DNA of 64,000 nucleotides, taken from NCBI GenBank assembly GCA_047639475.1, contig JBLIOD010000005.1, positions 22,314 to 86,313 of the forward strand. The letters are read 5' to 3'. Numbering within the stretch: position 1 is the stretch's first letter; each line of letters begins with the position of its first letter. The position numbers and the translations under genes are program-made. The notes under the pieces were generated by a model, which ran no database searches, was not told where the DNA came from, and saw only the letters and a list, made by a program, of their open reading frames with translations. Of the stretch, positions 38,194 to 46,596 are shown piece after piece. This stretch comes from JAAELZ01 sp047639475 (GTDB lineage Bacteria; Pseudomonadota; Gammaproteobacteria; Arenicellales; Poriferihabitantaceae).

Positions 38194-38796
38194 CTATTCA
38201 ACAACCGTCGCTGAAGTAATCACAATGTCTTCTACTGGTACGTCTTGGTGACCATTTTTCTCGCCCGTCGGTTGCTTAGCCATGGCGTTCACGACGTCCA
38301 TGCCATCAGTAACCTTACCAAAAACCGCATAGCCCCAACCGCGAGCATCTTTTGATTTATGGTTAAGAAAATCGTTATTGGTTAAGTTAATGAAAAACTG
38401 TGAAGTTGCTGAATGTGGATCATTAGTACGTGCCATCGCTAAAGTACCCAGGTCATTCTTTAAACCGTTATCTGCTTCATTCTCAATTGATGCTCCATTT
38501 GATCGCTCATTCATACCAGGCTCCATCCCACCCGCTTGCGCCATAAAACCAGGAATCACTCGGTGGAAGATCAAACCGTCATAATGGCCCGAGGTTACGT
38601 AGTTAACAAAGTTTTTAGTGCTATTTGGTGCATTTTCAGCATCTAGCTCAATCATGATGTCACCTAAAGTGGTGCTCATTTTAATAGTGGGGTTCATAGT
38701 GGTGTCCGCAAAAGCATTTGAAAAGGAAAGGGAAAAAGAAAATAAGGTCAGGGTGAAAATAACTAATGCGCTAACGCGCCGAATCATTGTTTCCAT
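38194..38796 (-). CDS. ppiA: Periplasmic cyclophilin-type peptidyl-prolyl isomerase
   Basis: 200 residues. A signal peptide (hydrophobic 9-28, ending SNAFA) precedes a cyclophilin domain. Active-site blocks are GLIFHRVIPGFMAQAGG, GTLAMARTNDPHSATSQFFINL and GYAVFGKVTDGMDVV. It catalyses prolyl cis-trans isomerisation of exported proteins. Short cyclophilins of the PpiA and PpiB type are hard to separate; the signal peptide favours PpiA. Followed by a strong terminator, so probably a single-gene unit. Confidence 0.9.
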   Translation of the reverse strand: METMIRRVSALVIFTLTLFSFSLSFSNAFADTTMNPTIKMSTTLGDIMIELDAENAPNSTKNFVNYVTSGHYDGLIFHRVIPGFMAQAGGMEPGMNERSNGASIENEADNGLKNDLGTLAMARTNDPHSATSQFFINLTNNDFLNHKSKDARGWGYAVFGKVTDGMDVVNAMAKQPTGEKNGHQDVPVEDIVITSATVVE

Positions 38797-38836
38797 AGTG
38801 TACTTACCGAAAAATAGGTTAAAAGTTTGTAGGGAC

Positions 38837-39616
38837 TTATTCTACCCGAATACGCTGAATACTCCGCGCCTTCTTGGTGGTTTCATCAACGTCAATTAGC
38901 GCGCCGCACAATGCAGCAGGGCCGGTGGCCGGATCGAAACGGCCACGTAGTTTGGTTACATAACCTTCTACAATAATATCCGAGTTCACCCCGATCACAG
39001 AATTATAAGCGCCTGTCATACCTAGGTCACAAATAAAAGCAGTGCCATCAGGTAAGACTCTCTCATCAGCGGTTTGAACATGGGTATGGGTGCCCCATTG
39101 AGCGGCAATTTTACCGTCCACAAACCAACCCATTGCTATCTTCTCGCTGGTAGTTTCGGCGTGAAAATCCAGCAAAATTAAGCTATCTTCCTTACCATGC
39201 TCTTCTAGTAAAGCAGTCATGGCTTCAAAAGGGCAGTTCAGGATGGGGTGCATAAAAACCTGCCCCATTAAATTCATCACCGTTACCTTTACCCCATTTT
39301 GGGCGGTTACGGTGACTACTCCTGAGCCCCGCGCTCCTTTCGGAAAGTTGTGAGGCCGCAACAAAGTAGGTTCATCATCGATAAACTCCAGTACCTCTTT
39401 CTTGTTAAAGATATGGTTACCGGAGGTCATGACATCAATATTCAGCGCACATAACTCTTTATAAACACCACGAGTGATACCTGATCCACCCGCAGCGTTT
39501 TCAATATTCACCACAGTGAAGTCAACGTCATGCTGTTGTTGCAGCTTCGCCAAATTGGCCTGTAATACGCGACGCCCTGGTTTAGCGACAACGTCGCCTA
39601 TAGCTAGTATTTTCAT
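38837..39616 (-). CDS. TIGR00282/YmdB-family metallophosphoesterase
   Basis: 259 residues with the metal-binding pattern of YmdB-like phosphodiesterases: ILAIGDVVAKPGRRVLQ, the block DVMTSGNHIFNKKEVLEF, LILLDFHAETTSEKIAMGW, and WGTHTHVQTADERVLPDGTA. In Bacillus YmdB hydrolyses 2',3'-cyclic nucleotides; activity in gammaproteobacteria is less certain. It starts 8 bases after fau, so the 6S RNA-fau-ymdB-like order is probably one transcript. Confidence 0.9.
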   Translation of the reverse strand: MKILAIGDVVAKPGRRVLQANLAKLQQQHDVDFTVVNIENAAGGSGITRGVYKELCALNIDVMTSGNHIFNKKEVLEFIDDEPTLLRPHNFPKGARGSGVVTVTAQNGVKVTVMNLMGQVFMHPILNCPFEAMTALLEEHGKEDSLILLDFHAETTSEKIAMGWFVDGKIAAQWGTHTHVQTADERVLPDGTAFICDLGMTGAYNSVIGVNSDIIVEGYVTKLRGRFDPATGPAALCGALIDVDETTKKARSIQRIRVE

Positions 39617-39624
39617 TAAATAAG

Positions 39625-40209
39625 TTAAAAACGTTTTATCTCTAGATCAGTGACAATACCATCAATGGGTACATCCCAGCTGGCAAATGGTAGCTGTTCT
39701 ACTTTTTGGAATTGGTGCGCTAAACCAATTAGTTTTGGGCGACGATATAAGGGGTGACGCATAGTGAATTCCAAAGTCCGATCATAGTAACCTCCGCCCA
39801 TACCCAAGCGATTGGCTTGTTCGTCATAGGCAACTAAGGGCATTAGCAAGCAATCTATTTTGCTCGTTTTAATCAATTCTTTGCGAGTGCACAGCGGTTC
39901 TGGAATACCAAACTTATTCGGAGAGAACTTTGTATCTGGTGTGACTTCGCCAAACGACATCGGCCGGTCATCCCAATGCGACAAAATGGGTAGATAGCAT
40001 CTTTTTCCCACGGACCAAGCCCACTTCATCGCTAAAACAGGGTCAATTTCACCGTCACTTTGTAGATATAGCCCCACCGTACTGGCACTGCGAAACGCGT
40101 TTACCGACTTGAGGTTAGCGCGTAATCGATAAGCCGCCAACTGATGTTCCTCCACAGTGACCACGCGGCGCTTTTTACGCATGTCTTTACGTAATTGGTT
40201 ACGGTTCAT
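39625..40209 (-). CDS. fau: 5-formyltetrahydrofolate cyclo-ligase
   Basis: 194 residues. It begins with a basic helix (NQLRKDMRKKRRVV), and the substrate and ATP site reads NRLGMGGGYYDRTLEF. The C-terminal LIGLAHQFQKVEQLPFASWD block is typical. It converts 5-formyl-THF to 5,10-methenyl-THF with ATP. The gene lies directly downstream of 6S RNA, the arrangement of ssrS-ygfA in enterobacteria, where the two are cotranscribed. Confidence 0.93.
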   Translation of the reverse strand: MNRNQLRKDMRKKRRVVTVEEHQLAAYRLRANLKSVNAFRSASTVGLYLQSDGEIDPVLAMKWAWSVGKRCYLPILSHWDDRPMSFGEVTPDTKFSPNKFGIPEPLCTRKELIKTSKIDCLLMPLVAYDEQANRLGMGGGYYDRTLEFTMRHPLYRRPKLIGLAHQFQKVEQLPFASWDVPIDGIVTDLEIKRF

Positions 40210-40237
40210 TTAGGTAAGTTTTTAATCAAGAAAAAGA

Positions 40238-40408
40238 TAAAGTGCGCTACCCACCTATGCCGTGGTTCCTCCGTACCTTGAACCGGAAAGTTCAAGTGGG
40301 AGCACCGGCTCGAGTTCGGGCTTTCCGCTGAGTTTAGTTACCTAAAAACACGGACATGCTACACCCCTGTTGCAATCCAGCTCCCGGTAAGGTGTTTAGG
40401 TTCAAAGG
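40238..40408 (-). ncRNA. ssrS: 6S RNA
   Basis: On the minus strand a long, almost fully self-complementary rod can be drawn. The 5' part has CACCTTACCGGGAGCTGG. The 3' part has CTTGAACTTTCCGGTTCAAG, close to the E. coli 6S hairpin that also carries CTTGAAC...GTTCAAG. The closing stem pairs CACCT with AGGTG. It lies about 30 bases upstream of fau as in most gammaproteobacteria. 6S RNA binds RpoD-holoenzyme as a promoter mimic. Ends are estimated. Confidence 0.85.
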
Positions 40409-40561
40409 GATTGGGATTCGCTCACTAACATCGCAGGTAACGCAGCCGTAGTTTAACAAACCTTTCCTGAAGCGTTGCTGTTTTCACAGGTCAATACCAA
40501 ACTCTCCGCAATAAACTGACTGACCGAGAACTGCTGTTATTAATGGATAGAGAGGAAAAGG

Positions 40562-40780
40562 TTACGCCTTATTTTTGTTTGCCAGCAATTCATTAATTTC
40601 CTCAGATTTAAACTGCGCTAACATGGGTACTAATGAAGGAATGCCTGACTCAAAGCCATCAGTTTTAGCACCTTGTTTTAAAAGAAGTAAAATCGCTTCT
40701 ATATTTTTGTACTGTATTGCCAAAAACAAAGGGCTTTCAAAAATGCTCTCGTACCCATTAATGTTACTTCCTGCCTCAAT
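40562..40780 (-). pseudogene. Ankyrin-repeat protein fragment
   Basis: The frame reads NINGYESIFESPLFLAIQYK followed by NIEAILLLLKQGAKTDGF, one ankyrin repeat, and ends EEINELLANKNKA with TAA at 40562. An in-frame stop lies directly upstream and no start codon is present. It is therefore a 3' remnant of a longer ankyrin protein. Confidence 0.55.
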
Positions 40781-40892
40781 TTAGAAGTGAAATCGCTAAT
40801 CGTAGGAGTTTAAACCACCTAACAAAAATCATTTGTGAAAACAATTCCTCTCTTTTTCGCTAAGGCTTTCGCACTAAAATTAACTTCCCCTT

Positions 40893-40929
40893 AAAAAAAG
40901 GCCTCCCCGCACTTGGTGACAGGAAGGCC
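40893..40929 (-). terminator. Intrinsic terminator after the cytochrome P460 gene
   Basis: On the minus strand GGCCTTCC...GGGGAGGCC is followed by seven T, about 25 bases beyond the stop. Confidence 0.88.
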
Positions 40930-40954
40930 AGATACCTAAAAATACAAGTTAAAA

Positions 40955-41563
40955 CTATAAATCAGAATTTACACCGCCAGTGGCTTCTACGCCTTTTGCT
41001 TTACCCGCACTTAGCACAGGATAATATTGCGTAAATACAAAATCATCAGCGGCTGCGCCTTCATGACAACTGTTACAAGATGCCGACGGAAAAGCGGCAG
41101 CCGTTGTATTTAAAGATTTATGGTCTGGCGTTGAGAAACTAAAGTAAGCCCAGTTGCCTGGTTCTGATCCAAAGTGCTTGCTACTTTTAATTGTTGCTTC
41201 TAATCCAACAAAGCTACCTTGGAAATAACCAGAACCACTTACTGCAGCCTTCGAGCCGACTGAAACCAATTCTTTAATTAAGATAGTACCGTCGCGAAAG
41301 TTACCCGTATCTTTCCAATGGCTCCAACTTTCTGGATCAATATAAACATTGTGAAACTCAGGGAAAGCTGCTTTGCCGTTATTCATATCGTTAGGCGTTA
41401 CTGGCGTACCGACGTATACCCATTCTCGATAGCCAGTTGGGCGCTCTAATTGCCCGTCTTTCATATTGAAATACTCTGCTGCACTCACACTCGTTGACAA
41501 TAAAGAAATCAGTGCTATAAATAGGAATCCCGATGCGACGGGCTTGTTAATTTTACGAATCAT
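40955..41563 (-). CDS. Cytochrome P460 family protein
   Basis: About 202 residues from ATG 41563, which has GAGG 8 bases upstream. A signal peptide ends SVSAAEYF. The fold region has ERPTGYREWVYVGTPVTPND and FPEFHNVYIDPESW. The C-terminal ASCNSCHEGAAADDFVFTQYYP carries CxxCH for covalent heme. Cytochrome P460 proteins oxidise hydroxylamine or nitric oxide in nitrifiers, but many homologues have no assigned substrate. It is divergent from an AraC-type regulator gene 105 bases away that may control it. Confidence 0.88.
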   Translation of the reverse strand: MIRKINKPVASGFLFIALISLLSTSVSAAEYFNMKDGQLERPTGYREWVYVGTPVTPNDMNNGKAAFPEFHNVYIDPESWSHWKDTGNFRDGTILIKELVSVGSKAAVSGSGYFQGSFVGLEATIKSSKHFGSEPGNWAYFSFSTPDHKSLNTTAAAFPSASCNSCHEGAAADDFVFTQYYPVLSAGKAKGVEATGGVNSDL

Positions 41564-41668
41564 CTTTGTACCTCGTTGGTTAAAGTTACTTTTTTCTAAA
41601 ATGGATTGTTCAGACAACTATTTTACGACTACGGCCACAAGTACTAGGTATCCCAGAGAACCATACCC

Positions 41669-42606
41669 ATGACTGATCGAACCAATAAGCCTATTCATTT
41701 TGACGTTTTAAGAGACATCTTAGACACCCTGCGTTTTCGTGGCACCATGTTTTTCCATTCCGACCTAGCGGCCCCATGGGGCGTTTCGTTTGATCCAATG
41801 GACATTCCGCGATTCCATATCGCCTTGGCTGGCCGTTGCTTCATCGGCACCGAAAACGATCATTCAGTCACCTTCGATGACATGGAAATTGTCATGATTC
41901 CTAACGGGAGCGCGCATTGGATAGCTGACCAAGTCGGTAGAAAACTGACCAAAGGCACTCAGGCCGCTCAGGCATGCGAATTAGGAACGCCGTTATTTCA
42001 ATCGGGAGAAATCACCAACAGGTTAATGTGCGGCTTAGTTCAATTTGATCAAAGCATGTCACACCCACTATTACACTCCTTACCGCAAATATTGCACTTC
42101 CCGCATGCGCAAATTAGCCGCTCAGCTTGGGCAACTGCACAGCTGATAGATAATGAAATTCAACGCGTTGAAAATAACTCTAGCCCGATAATTGATCGCC
42201 TGTCGGAGGTATTATTCATTCAACTGCTTGAAGAGCACATTCAAAATGGCCATGAAAAAATACCTTCTTCGCCGCATTAGGAGACCCTCGATTAATGAGG
42301 GCGCTTAAGCTCATCCATGAAAATACCGAAACCAGTTGGACATTAGACACATTAGGAAACAATGTTGGCATGTCGCGCACCACCCTAAACAGGCACTTTC
42401 AGCACACCATTGGTGTCAGCGCGATGACCTATATTCAAGACTGGAAAATGACGAAGGCGTTCAGCTTAGTGAAAAACACCAACCTGTCTTTTGAACAAAT
42501 TGCTTACCAAGTGGGGTTTACCTCTGCGAGGACGCTAAGTAAAGCCTTCAAACGTCAATTCGAACAATCTCCCAATCAGTTACGACAACAAGTTGTCACT
42601 ATCTAG
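41669..42606 (+). pseudogene. AraC-family regulator split by a one-base frameshift
   Basis: The first frame (to 42280) encodes the N-terminal cupin-type AraC effector domain (GTMFFHSDLAAPWGVSFDPM; EIVMIPNGSAHWIAD). The second frame encodes the linker FFAALGDPRLMRALKLIHE and the double helix-turn-helix (NVGMSRTTLNRHFQHTIGVS; YQVGFTSARTLSKAFKRQF). Adding one A to the six-A run at about 42255 rejoins them as EKNTFFAALGD. The gene is either newly inactivated or affected by a sequencing error. It faces the cytochrome P460 gene. Confidence 0.8.
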
Positions 42607-42694
42607 ACAGCCAAAACTCGAACTCTCTTATCTAAAACCAGCTACTATCGTCAATTCGCCTTTAGTTTTACTCAAACACATCTATAATTAAGCC

Positions 42695-43711
42695 ATGCTT
42701 TTGGACAGCCTACAACGCCCGCTACACGATTTGCGTATTTCGGTTACAGATCGCTGCAACTTCCGTTGTAATTACTGTATGCCCAAACATATTTTTAAGC
42801 CTGGCTATAAGTTCTTAAACCGCAGCGAGCTACTGAGTTTTGAAGAGATCGAACAGATTGCTAGAGTATTCGTTGGTTTGGGTGTGGAGAAAATTCGTCT
42901 TACCGGCGGCGAACCGCTAATTCGTCGAGACTTAGAAAACCTAGTCGCCATGTTGGCCGCCATTCCAAACCTCAAAGATTTAAGTTTAACCACTAACGCC
43001 TCGTTGCTCACACTTGATAGAGCGATTGCATTGCGTGAAGCTGGCCTAAAAAGGGTGAACATCAGTTTGGATGCGATTGACGACCCCACATTTAAAGCCT
43101 TGAACGATATGAATTTCCCTGTGGGTAAAGTGCTCACAGGTATTGGTGCCGCGCTAGAAGCGGGTTTTGAATCTGTAAAAGTGAATATGGTGGTGCAAAA
43201 AGGCGTTAATGACCACAGTATCTTGCCGATGGTAGAACACTTCAGGAACAGCAAGGTCATTCTACGTTTTATAGAATACATGGATGTAGGCAACGCCAAT
43301 GGCTGGCAACTGAGCGACGTGTTCACCGCCCAGCAAACATTAGACCTCATACAGACTCAATATCCAGTTGAAGCGATTGGCGCTAACTACCTAGGTGAAG
43401 TAGCGAAGCGCTGGAAAGTAGTCGATAGTAGCGAGAGCAAATTGGAAATCGGGCTAATTTCCTCAGTATCACAAACCTTTTGTCATGAGTGTTCTAGAGC
43501 AAGGCTGTCAGCTATTGGACAAATATACACCTGCTTGTTCGCGGGCGAAGGACAAGACATTCGCAGCATCCTTAGAGAAGCGAAGTCACCCGATGATTTG
43601 CGCAACGCTGTAAGTGCGCTCTGGCAAAAGCGCAAAGATCGTTACTCCGAAGAACGAGCCTCTAATAAGGGCAGCAGCCAAAAAGTTGAAATGTCGTATA
43701 TAGGTGGATGA
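42695..43711 (+). CDS. moaA: GTP 3',8-cyclase MoaA
   Basis: 338 residues. The N-terminal radical SAM site is VTDRCNFRCNYCMPKHIF (CxxxCxxC). GGEPLIRRDL follows. The C-terminal cluster is FCHECSRARLSAIGQIYTCL, with three cysteines for the second iron-sulfur cluster. The protein ends in Gly-Gly, required in MoaA. It makes the molybdopterin precursor from GTP with MoaC. No other moa gene is adjacent. I see no molybdenum riboswitch in the 90-base upstream gap. Confidence 0.95.
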   Translation: MLLDSLQRPLHDLRISVTDRCNFRCNYCMPKHIFKPGYKFLNRSELLSFEEIEQIARVFVGLGVEKIRLTGGEPLIRRDLENLVAMLAAIPNLKDLSLTTNASLLTLDRAIALREAGLKRVNISLDAIDDPTFKALNDMNFPVGKVLTGIGAALEAGFESVKVNMVVQKGVNDHSILPMVEHFRNSKVILRFIEYMDVGNANGWQLSDVFTAQQTLDLIQTQYPVEAIGANYLGEVAKRWKVVDSSESKLEIGLISSVSQTFCHECSRARLSAIGQIYTCLFAGEGQDIRSILREAKSPDDLRNAVSALWQKRKDRYSEERASNKGSSQKVEMSYIGG

Positions 43712-43949
43712 AACGGCTTTGGTTATAAAGCTGTTATCAGTTTGTTATTTCGTCGAGACGTTTCGAAAAAGAATTTTTCATTTTAACTTATTGATATAAA
43801 TAACTATATTATTTATTATTGAAGTTACCCTCTCTTATTTGAACTAAAGTTTTCACTGCCTTTCATAGCCATAGCTGCAGAAAGCTACTTAGCTATGAAC
43901 TGAACAATCGTTTTTTAGAATTTAAAATCTTAACGAAAAAGGCGAACTT

Positions 43950-44180
43950 ATGAAAAACTCAAAACTTAAATTTACTATTTTAGCCGCTGGATTATTAGGC
44001 GCTGCTGTATCAGTACAAGCAATGAAAATTACGGCTGAAGATGTCGATTTAAACGCGGATGGTATGGTCACTGAAGCTGAAATCATAAATGTGATTAAAG
44101 GCCACTTCATGGCCATGGATGCCGATAACGACAAAATGGTGAGCCATGAAGAATGGGCGGGCAAAGACAGTAACCGCTAA
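43950..44180 (+). CDS. Small secreted EF-hand protein
   Basis: 76 residues: a signal peptide (LKFTILAAGLLGAAVSVQA) and two EF-hand loops, DLNADGMVTEAE and DADNDKMVSHEE, with acidic residues at the expected calcium positions. Probably periplasmic calcium binding. The ribosome site AAGGCG is weak. 238 AT-rich bases upstream hold no other gene and presumably the promoter. A hairpin follows the stop. Partner unknown. Confidence 0.75.
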   Translation: MKNSKLKFTILAAGLLGAAVSVQAMKITAEDVDLNADGMVTEAEIINVIKGHFMAMDADNDKMVSHEEWAGKDSNR

Positions 44181-44193
44181 TCCAAAATTGGCA

Positions 44194-44219
44194 TTAGGCA
44201 GTGCGTGTGCACTACCTAA
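44194..44219. terminator. Hairpin between convergent genes
   Basis: An 11-base stem, TTAGGCAGTGC/GCACTACCTAA with one C-A mismatch and loop GTGT, sits between the EF-hand gene (+) and alaA (-). No T tract follows, so terminator function is probable but unproven. Confidence 0.5.
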
Positions 44220-44224
44220 AGTTA

Positions 44225-45442
44225 CTAAGCTTGTTGGTACGTATCCAAAAAGTCACCCAATTTTAATATAGCCTCACGCAAATCATCAACGCGTGGCAAA
44301 AATACTATTCTAAAGTGGTCTACATCGCTCCAATTAAATCCTGTACCTTGCACTACGAGTACTTGTTTTTGACGTAGGTATTCCATCACCCAAAGCTCAT
44401 CATTAGTAATTTTAAACTTCTTTTTATCAATCTTTGGAAAACAGTACAGCGCGCCTTTGGGTTTAGTGCAAGATAAGCCAGGTATTGAATTGATCATTTC
44501 GTAAGCCACATCCCGTTGCTCTAATAATCTTCCACCGGGCAAGACTAAATCCTTGATACTTTGTCGCCCACCCAAGGCAGTTTGCACGGCATACATTGCA
44601 GGCACGTTGGCACATAAACGCATCGTCGCTAACATGTCCAAGCCTTCAATATAATTTTTTGCTGCTTTCTTATTACCGCTTACTACCATCCAACCAGACC
44701 TAAAGCCGGCTAAACGATAAGACTTAGATAATCCATTAAAACTAATGCACAAAACATCTTTGGCTAATCTACCCACTGGTATATAAACTGCATCGTCGTA
44801 CAATATTTTGCTATAAATTTCGTCGGCAAAAATGATTAGGTCATATTTAGTCGCCAACGCGACCATCTCTTTCAGTAATACCTCGCTGTATACCGCTCCC
44901 GTTGGATTATTCGGATTAATAATGACCATTGCCCTGGTATTAGCAGTGACTTTTGACTCCATGTCTTCTAAATCTGGAAACCAATCCGCCGCCTCATCGC
45001 AAATGTAGTGTACTGGCTTGCCGCTACTTAAGGTGACCGCGGCTGTCCATAACGGATAATCGGGTGCAGGTATGAGTACCTCATCGCCCGCATTAAGCAA
45101 GGCCTGCATACTCAGTACAATCAGTTCACTGACACCATTGCCCAGATAGATATCGTCGATATTTACACCTTCTATATCTAGATATTGGCACTCTTGCATA
45201 ATGGCCTTGCGAGCAGAGTACAGCCCTTTTGAGTCTGTATAGCCTTCCGCATTTCTAACGTTAGCGATAACATCCTGCATTATTTCATCGGGTGCATTAA
45301 ATCCAAATGGGGCAGGGTTGCCCACATTTAATTTCAAGATCCTCTGGCCTTCATCTTCTAATTGCTTGGCCAGATCTAGAACAGGCCCACGGATGTCATA
45401 AAACACGCCGCGCAATTTGTCTGCTTTGAATATTTCCTTCAT
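44225..45442 (-). CDS. alaA: Glutamate-pyruvate aminotransferase (AlaA type)
   Basis: 405 residues of PLP-dependent fold type I. The start resembles E. coli AlaA closely: YDIRGPVLDLAKQLEDEG then LKLNVGNPAPFGFNAPDEI. The cofactor region has INPNNPTGAVYS, Asp-Glu in FADEIYSKILYDD, and the Schiff-base Lys in SFNGLSKSYRLAGFRSGW. It makes alanine from pyruvate and glutamate. It is a single gene between convergent and divergent neighbours. Confidence 0.93.
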   Translation of the reverse strand: MKEIFKADKLRGVFYDIRGPVLDLAKQLEDEGQRILKLNVGNPAPFGFNAPDEIMQDVIANVRNAEGYTDSKGLYSARKAIMQECQYLDIEGVNIDDIYLGNGVSELIVLSMQALLNAGDEVLIPAPDYPLWTAAVTLSSGKPVHYICDEAADWFPDLEDMESKVTANTRAMVIINPNNPTGAVYSEVLLKEMVALATKYDLIIFADEIYSKILYDDAVYIPVGRLAKDVLCISFNGLSKSYRLAGFRSGWMVVSGNKKAAKNYIEGLDMLATMRLCANVPAMYAVQTALGGRQSIKDLVLPGGRLLEQRDVAYEMINSIPGLSCTKPKGALYCFPKIDKKKFKITNDELWVMEYLRQKQVLVVQGTGFNWSDVDHFRIVFLPRVDDLREAILKLGDFLDTYQQA

Positions 45443-45585
45443 GTTAAGAGTCGAAAATTTGACGAGTTATTATTTCAGAAAAGATTGGCTATCGTTGTTT
45501 TAAATCATCATAATTCCTGCAGATTTGCTGACTATAGCTAAACCAATACCGAACACGAGCGCATAAGCGTTAGGTCAAAGAATAT

Positions 45586-46500
45586 ATGTTATCCGTTCCT
45601 GAATTTGCTGCCCTAGGCGCTGCACTCTGTTGGTCTTTGAGTGGCATTATTGCCGCTAAGCCAGCTCGCCATGTCGGGCCTATGGCATTCGTACGAATAA
45701 GAATGTCCATTGTTGTCACTTTGCTTAGCTTATGGCTTATCGTGAACGGCCAACTAGGTACGCAGGTATTGCATCTGCCTTTGCCGCAGATAGGCGTATT
45801 GGCTTTGTCTGGCATTGTGGGTATCTGGCTTGGCGACGCGACGTTATTTATGTGCATGAATCGCCTCGGCCCTAGGCGAAGTGCGATATTGTTTGCCACA
45901 AACGCGCCCATGCAAGTGATATTGGGTATCCTTTTTCTAAACGAAACCCTTACCAGCACCACTTTCTTTGGCTGCGTATTGGTGGTTATTGGCACTTATC
46001 TTGCCATCGTATTTGGCAAACGTAAAACACAGCTCCACGAGTGGGAAGCTATTCAAGGCTTGCTCATCATCGGTGTTATATACGGTTTAGTTGCCGCTTT
46101 CGGACAAGCGGTAGGCGCCTTAATTGCCAAGCCAGTTCTTGAAGCGGGAGTTACCGCCATTGGCGCCACCACTATTCGTGTTGGTGCAGCAGTGGTAATC
46201 CTGTGGTTATGCTTTTTATTACCCCTGCCCCATCAACGCATTCTAAATAAGCCTACGCCTCGTATCTGGCTAGGCATGATTGCCAGTGGAATGTTAGGCA
46301 TGGCGGTGGGAATGAGCTTATTACTTTACGCGTTAAAGCATGGTGACTTAGGGACGACCGCCATTCTTTCATCGGTATCGACTACTCTGATGTTACCCCT
46401 ATTATGGATAGTGACAAAAGAGCGACCTGCGATAGGTGCTTGGGCTGGTGCGGCTTTGGTTGTACTGGGAATAGCCGCGATTAAAATGGGCTCAACTTGA
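45586..46500 (+). CDS. EamA/DMT-family transporter
   Basis: 304 residues with ten predicted membrane helices in two EamA halves. The first half has FAALGAALCWSLSGIIAAKP and RRSAILFATNAPMQVILG, with a conserved Pro/Gln turn. The second starts near GLLIIGVIYGLVAAFGQAVG. Family members export metabolites such as amino acids or nucleosides across the inner membrane; the substrate is not predictable. It is divergent from alaA, which is suggestive but not evidence of an amino-acid substrate. Confidence 0.88.
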   Translation: MLSVPEFAALGAALCWSLSGIIAAKPARHVGPMAFVRIRMSIVVTLLSLWLIVNGQLGTQVLHLPLPQIGVLALSGIVGIWLGDATLFMCMNRLGPRRSAILFATNAPMQVILGILFLNETLTSTTFFGCVLVVIGTYLAIVFGKRKTQLHEWEAIQGLLIIGVIYGLVAAFGQAVGALIAKPVLEAGVTAIGATTIRVGAAVVILWLCFLLPLPHQRILNKPTPRIWLGMIASGMLGMAVGMSLLLYALKHGDLGTTAILSSVSTTLMLPLLWIVTKERPAIGAWAGAALVVLGIAAIKMGST

Positions 46501-46596
46501 AAGCCTTGCATCACTTTGCATGTAAGGCATGAAACTGATCGATCTAGTTGGCCAGTGAGTTTTCTTCAAAGCCCGAACGCTTTTTTCGCAATCTAT

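Noticed and set aside
40575..40784. Plus-strand frame of 69 codons
   Set aside because: It is the antisense of the ankyrin-repeat remnant, whose minus-strand frame carries the recognisable repeat.
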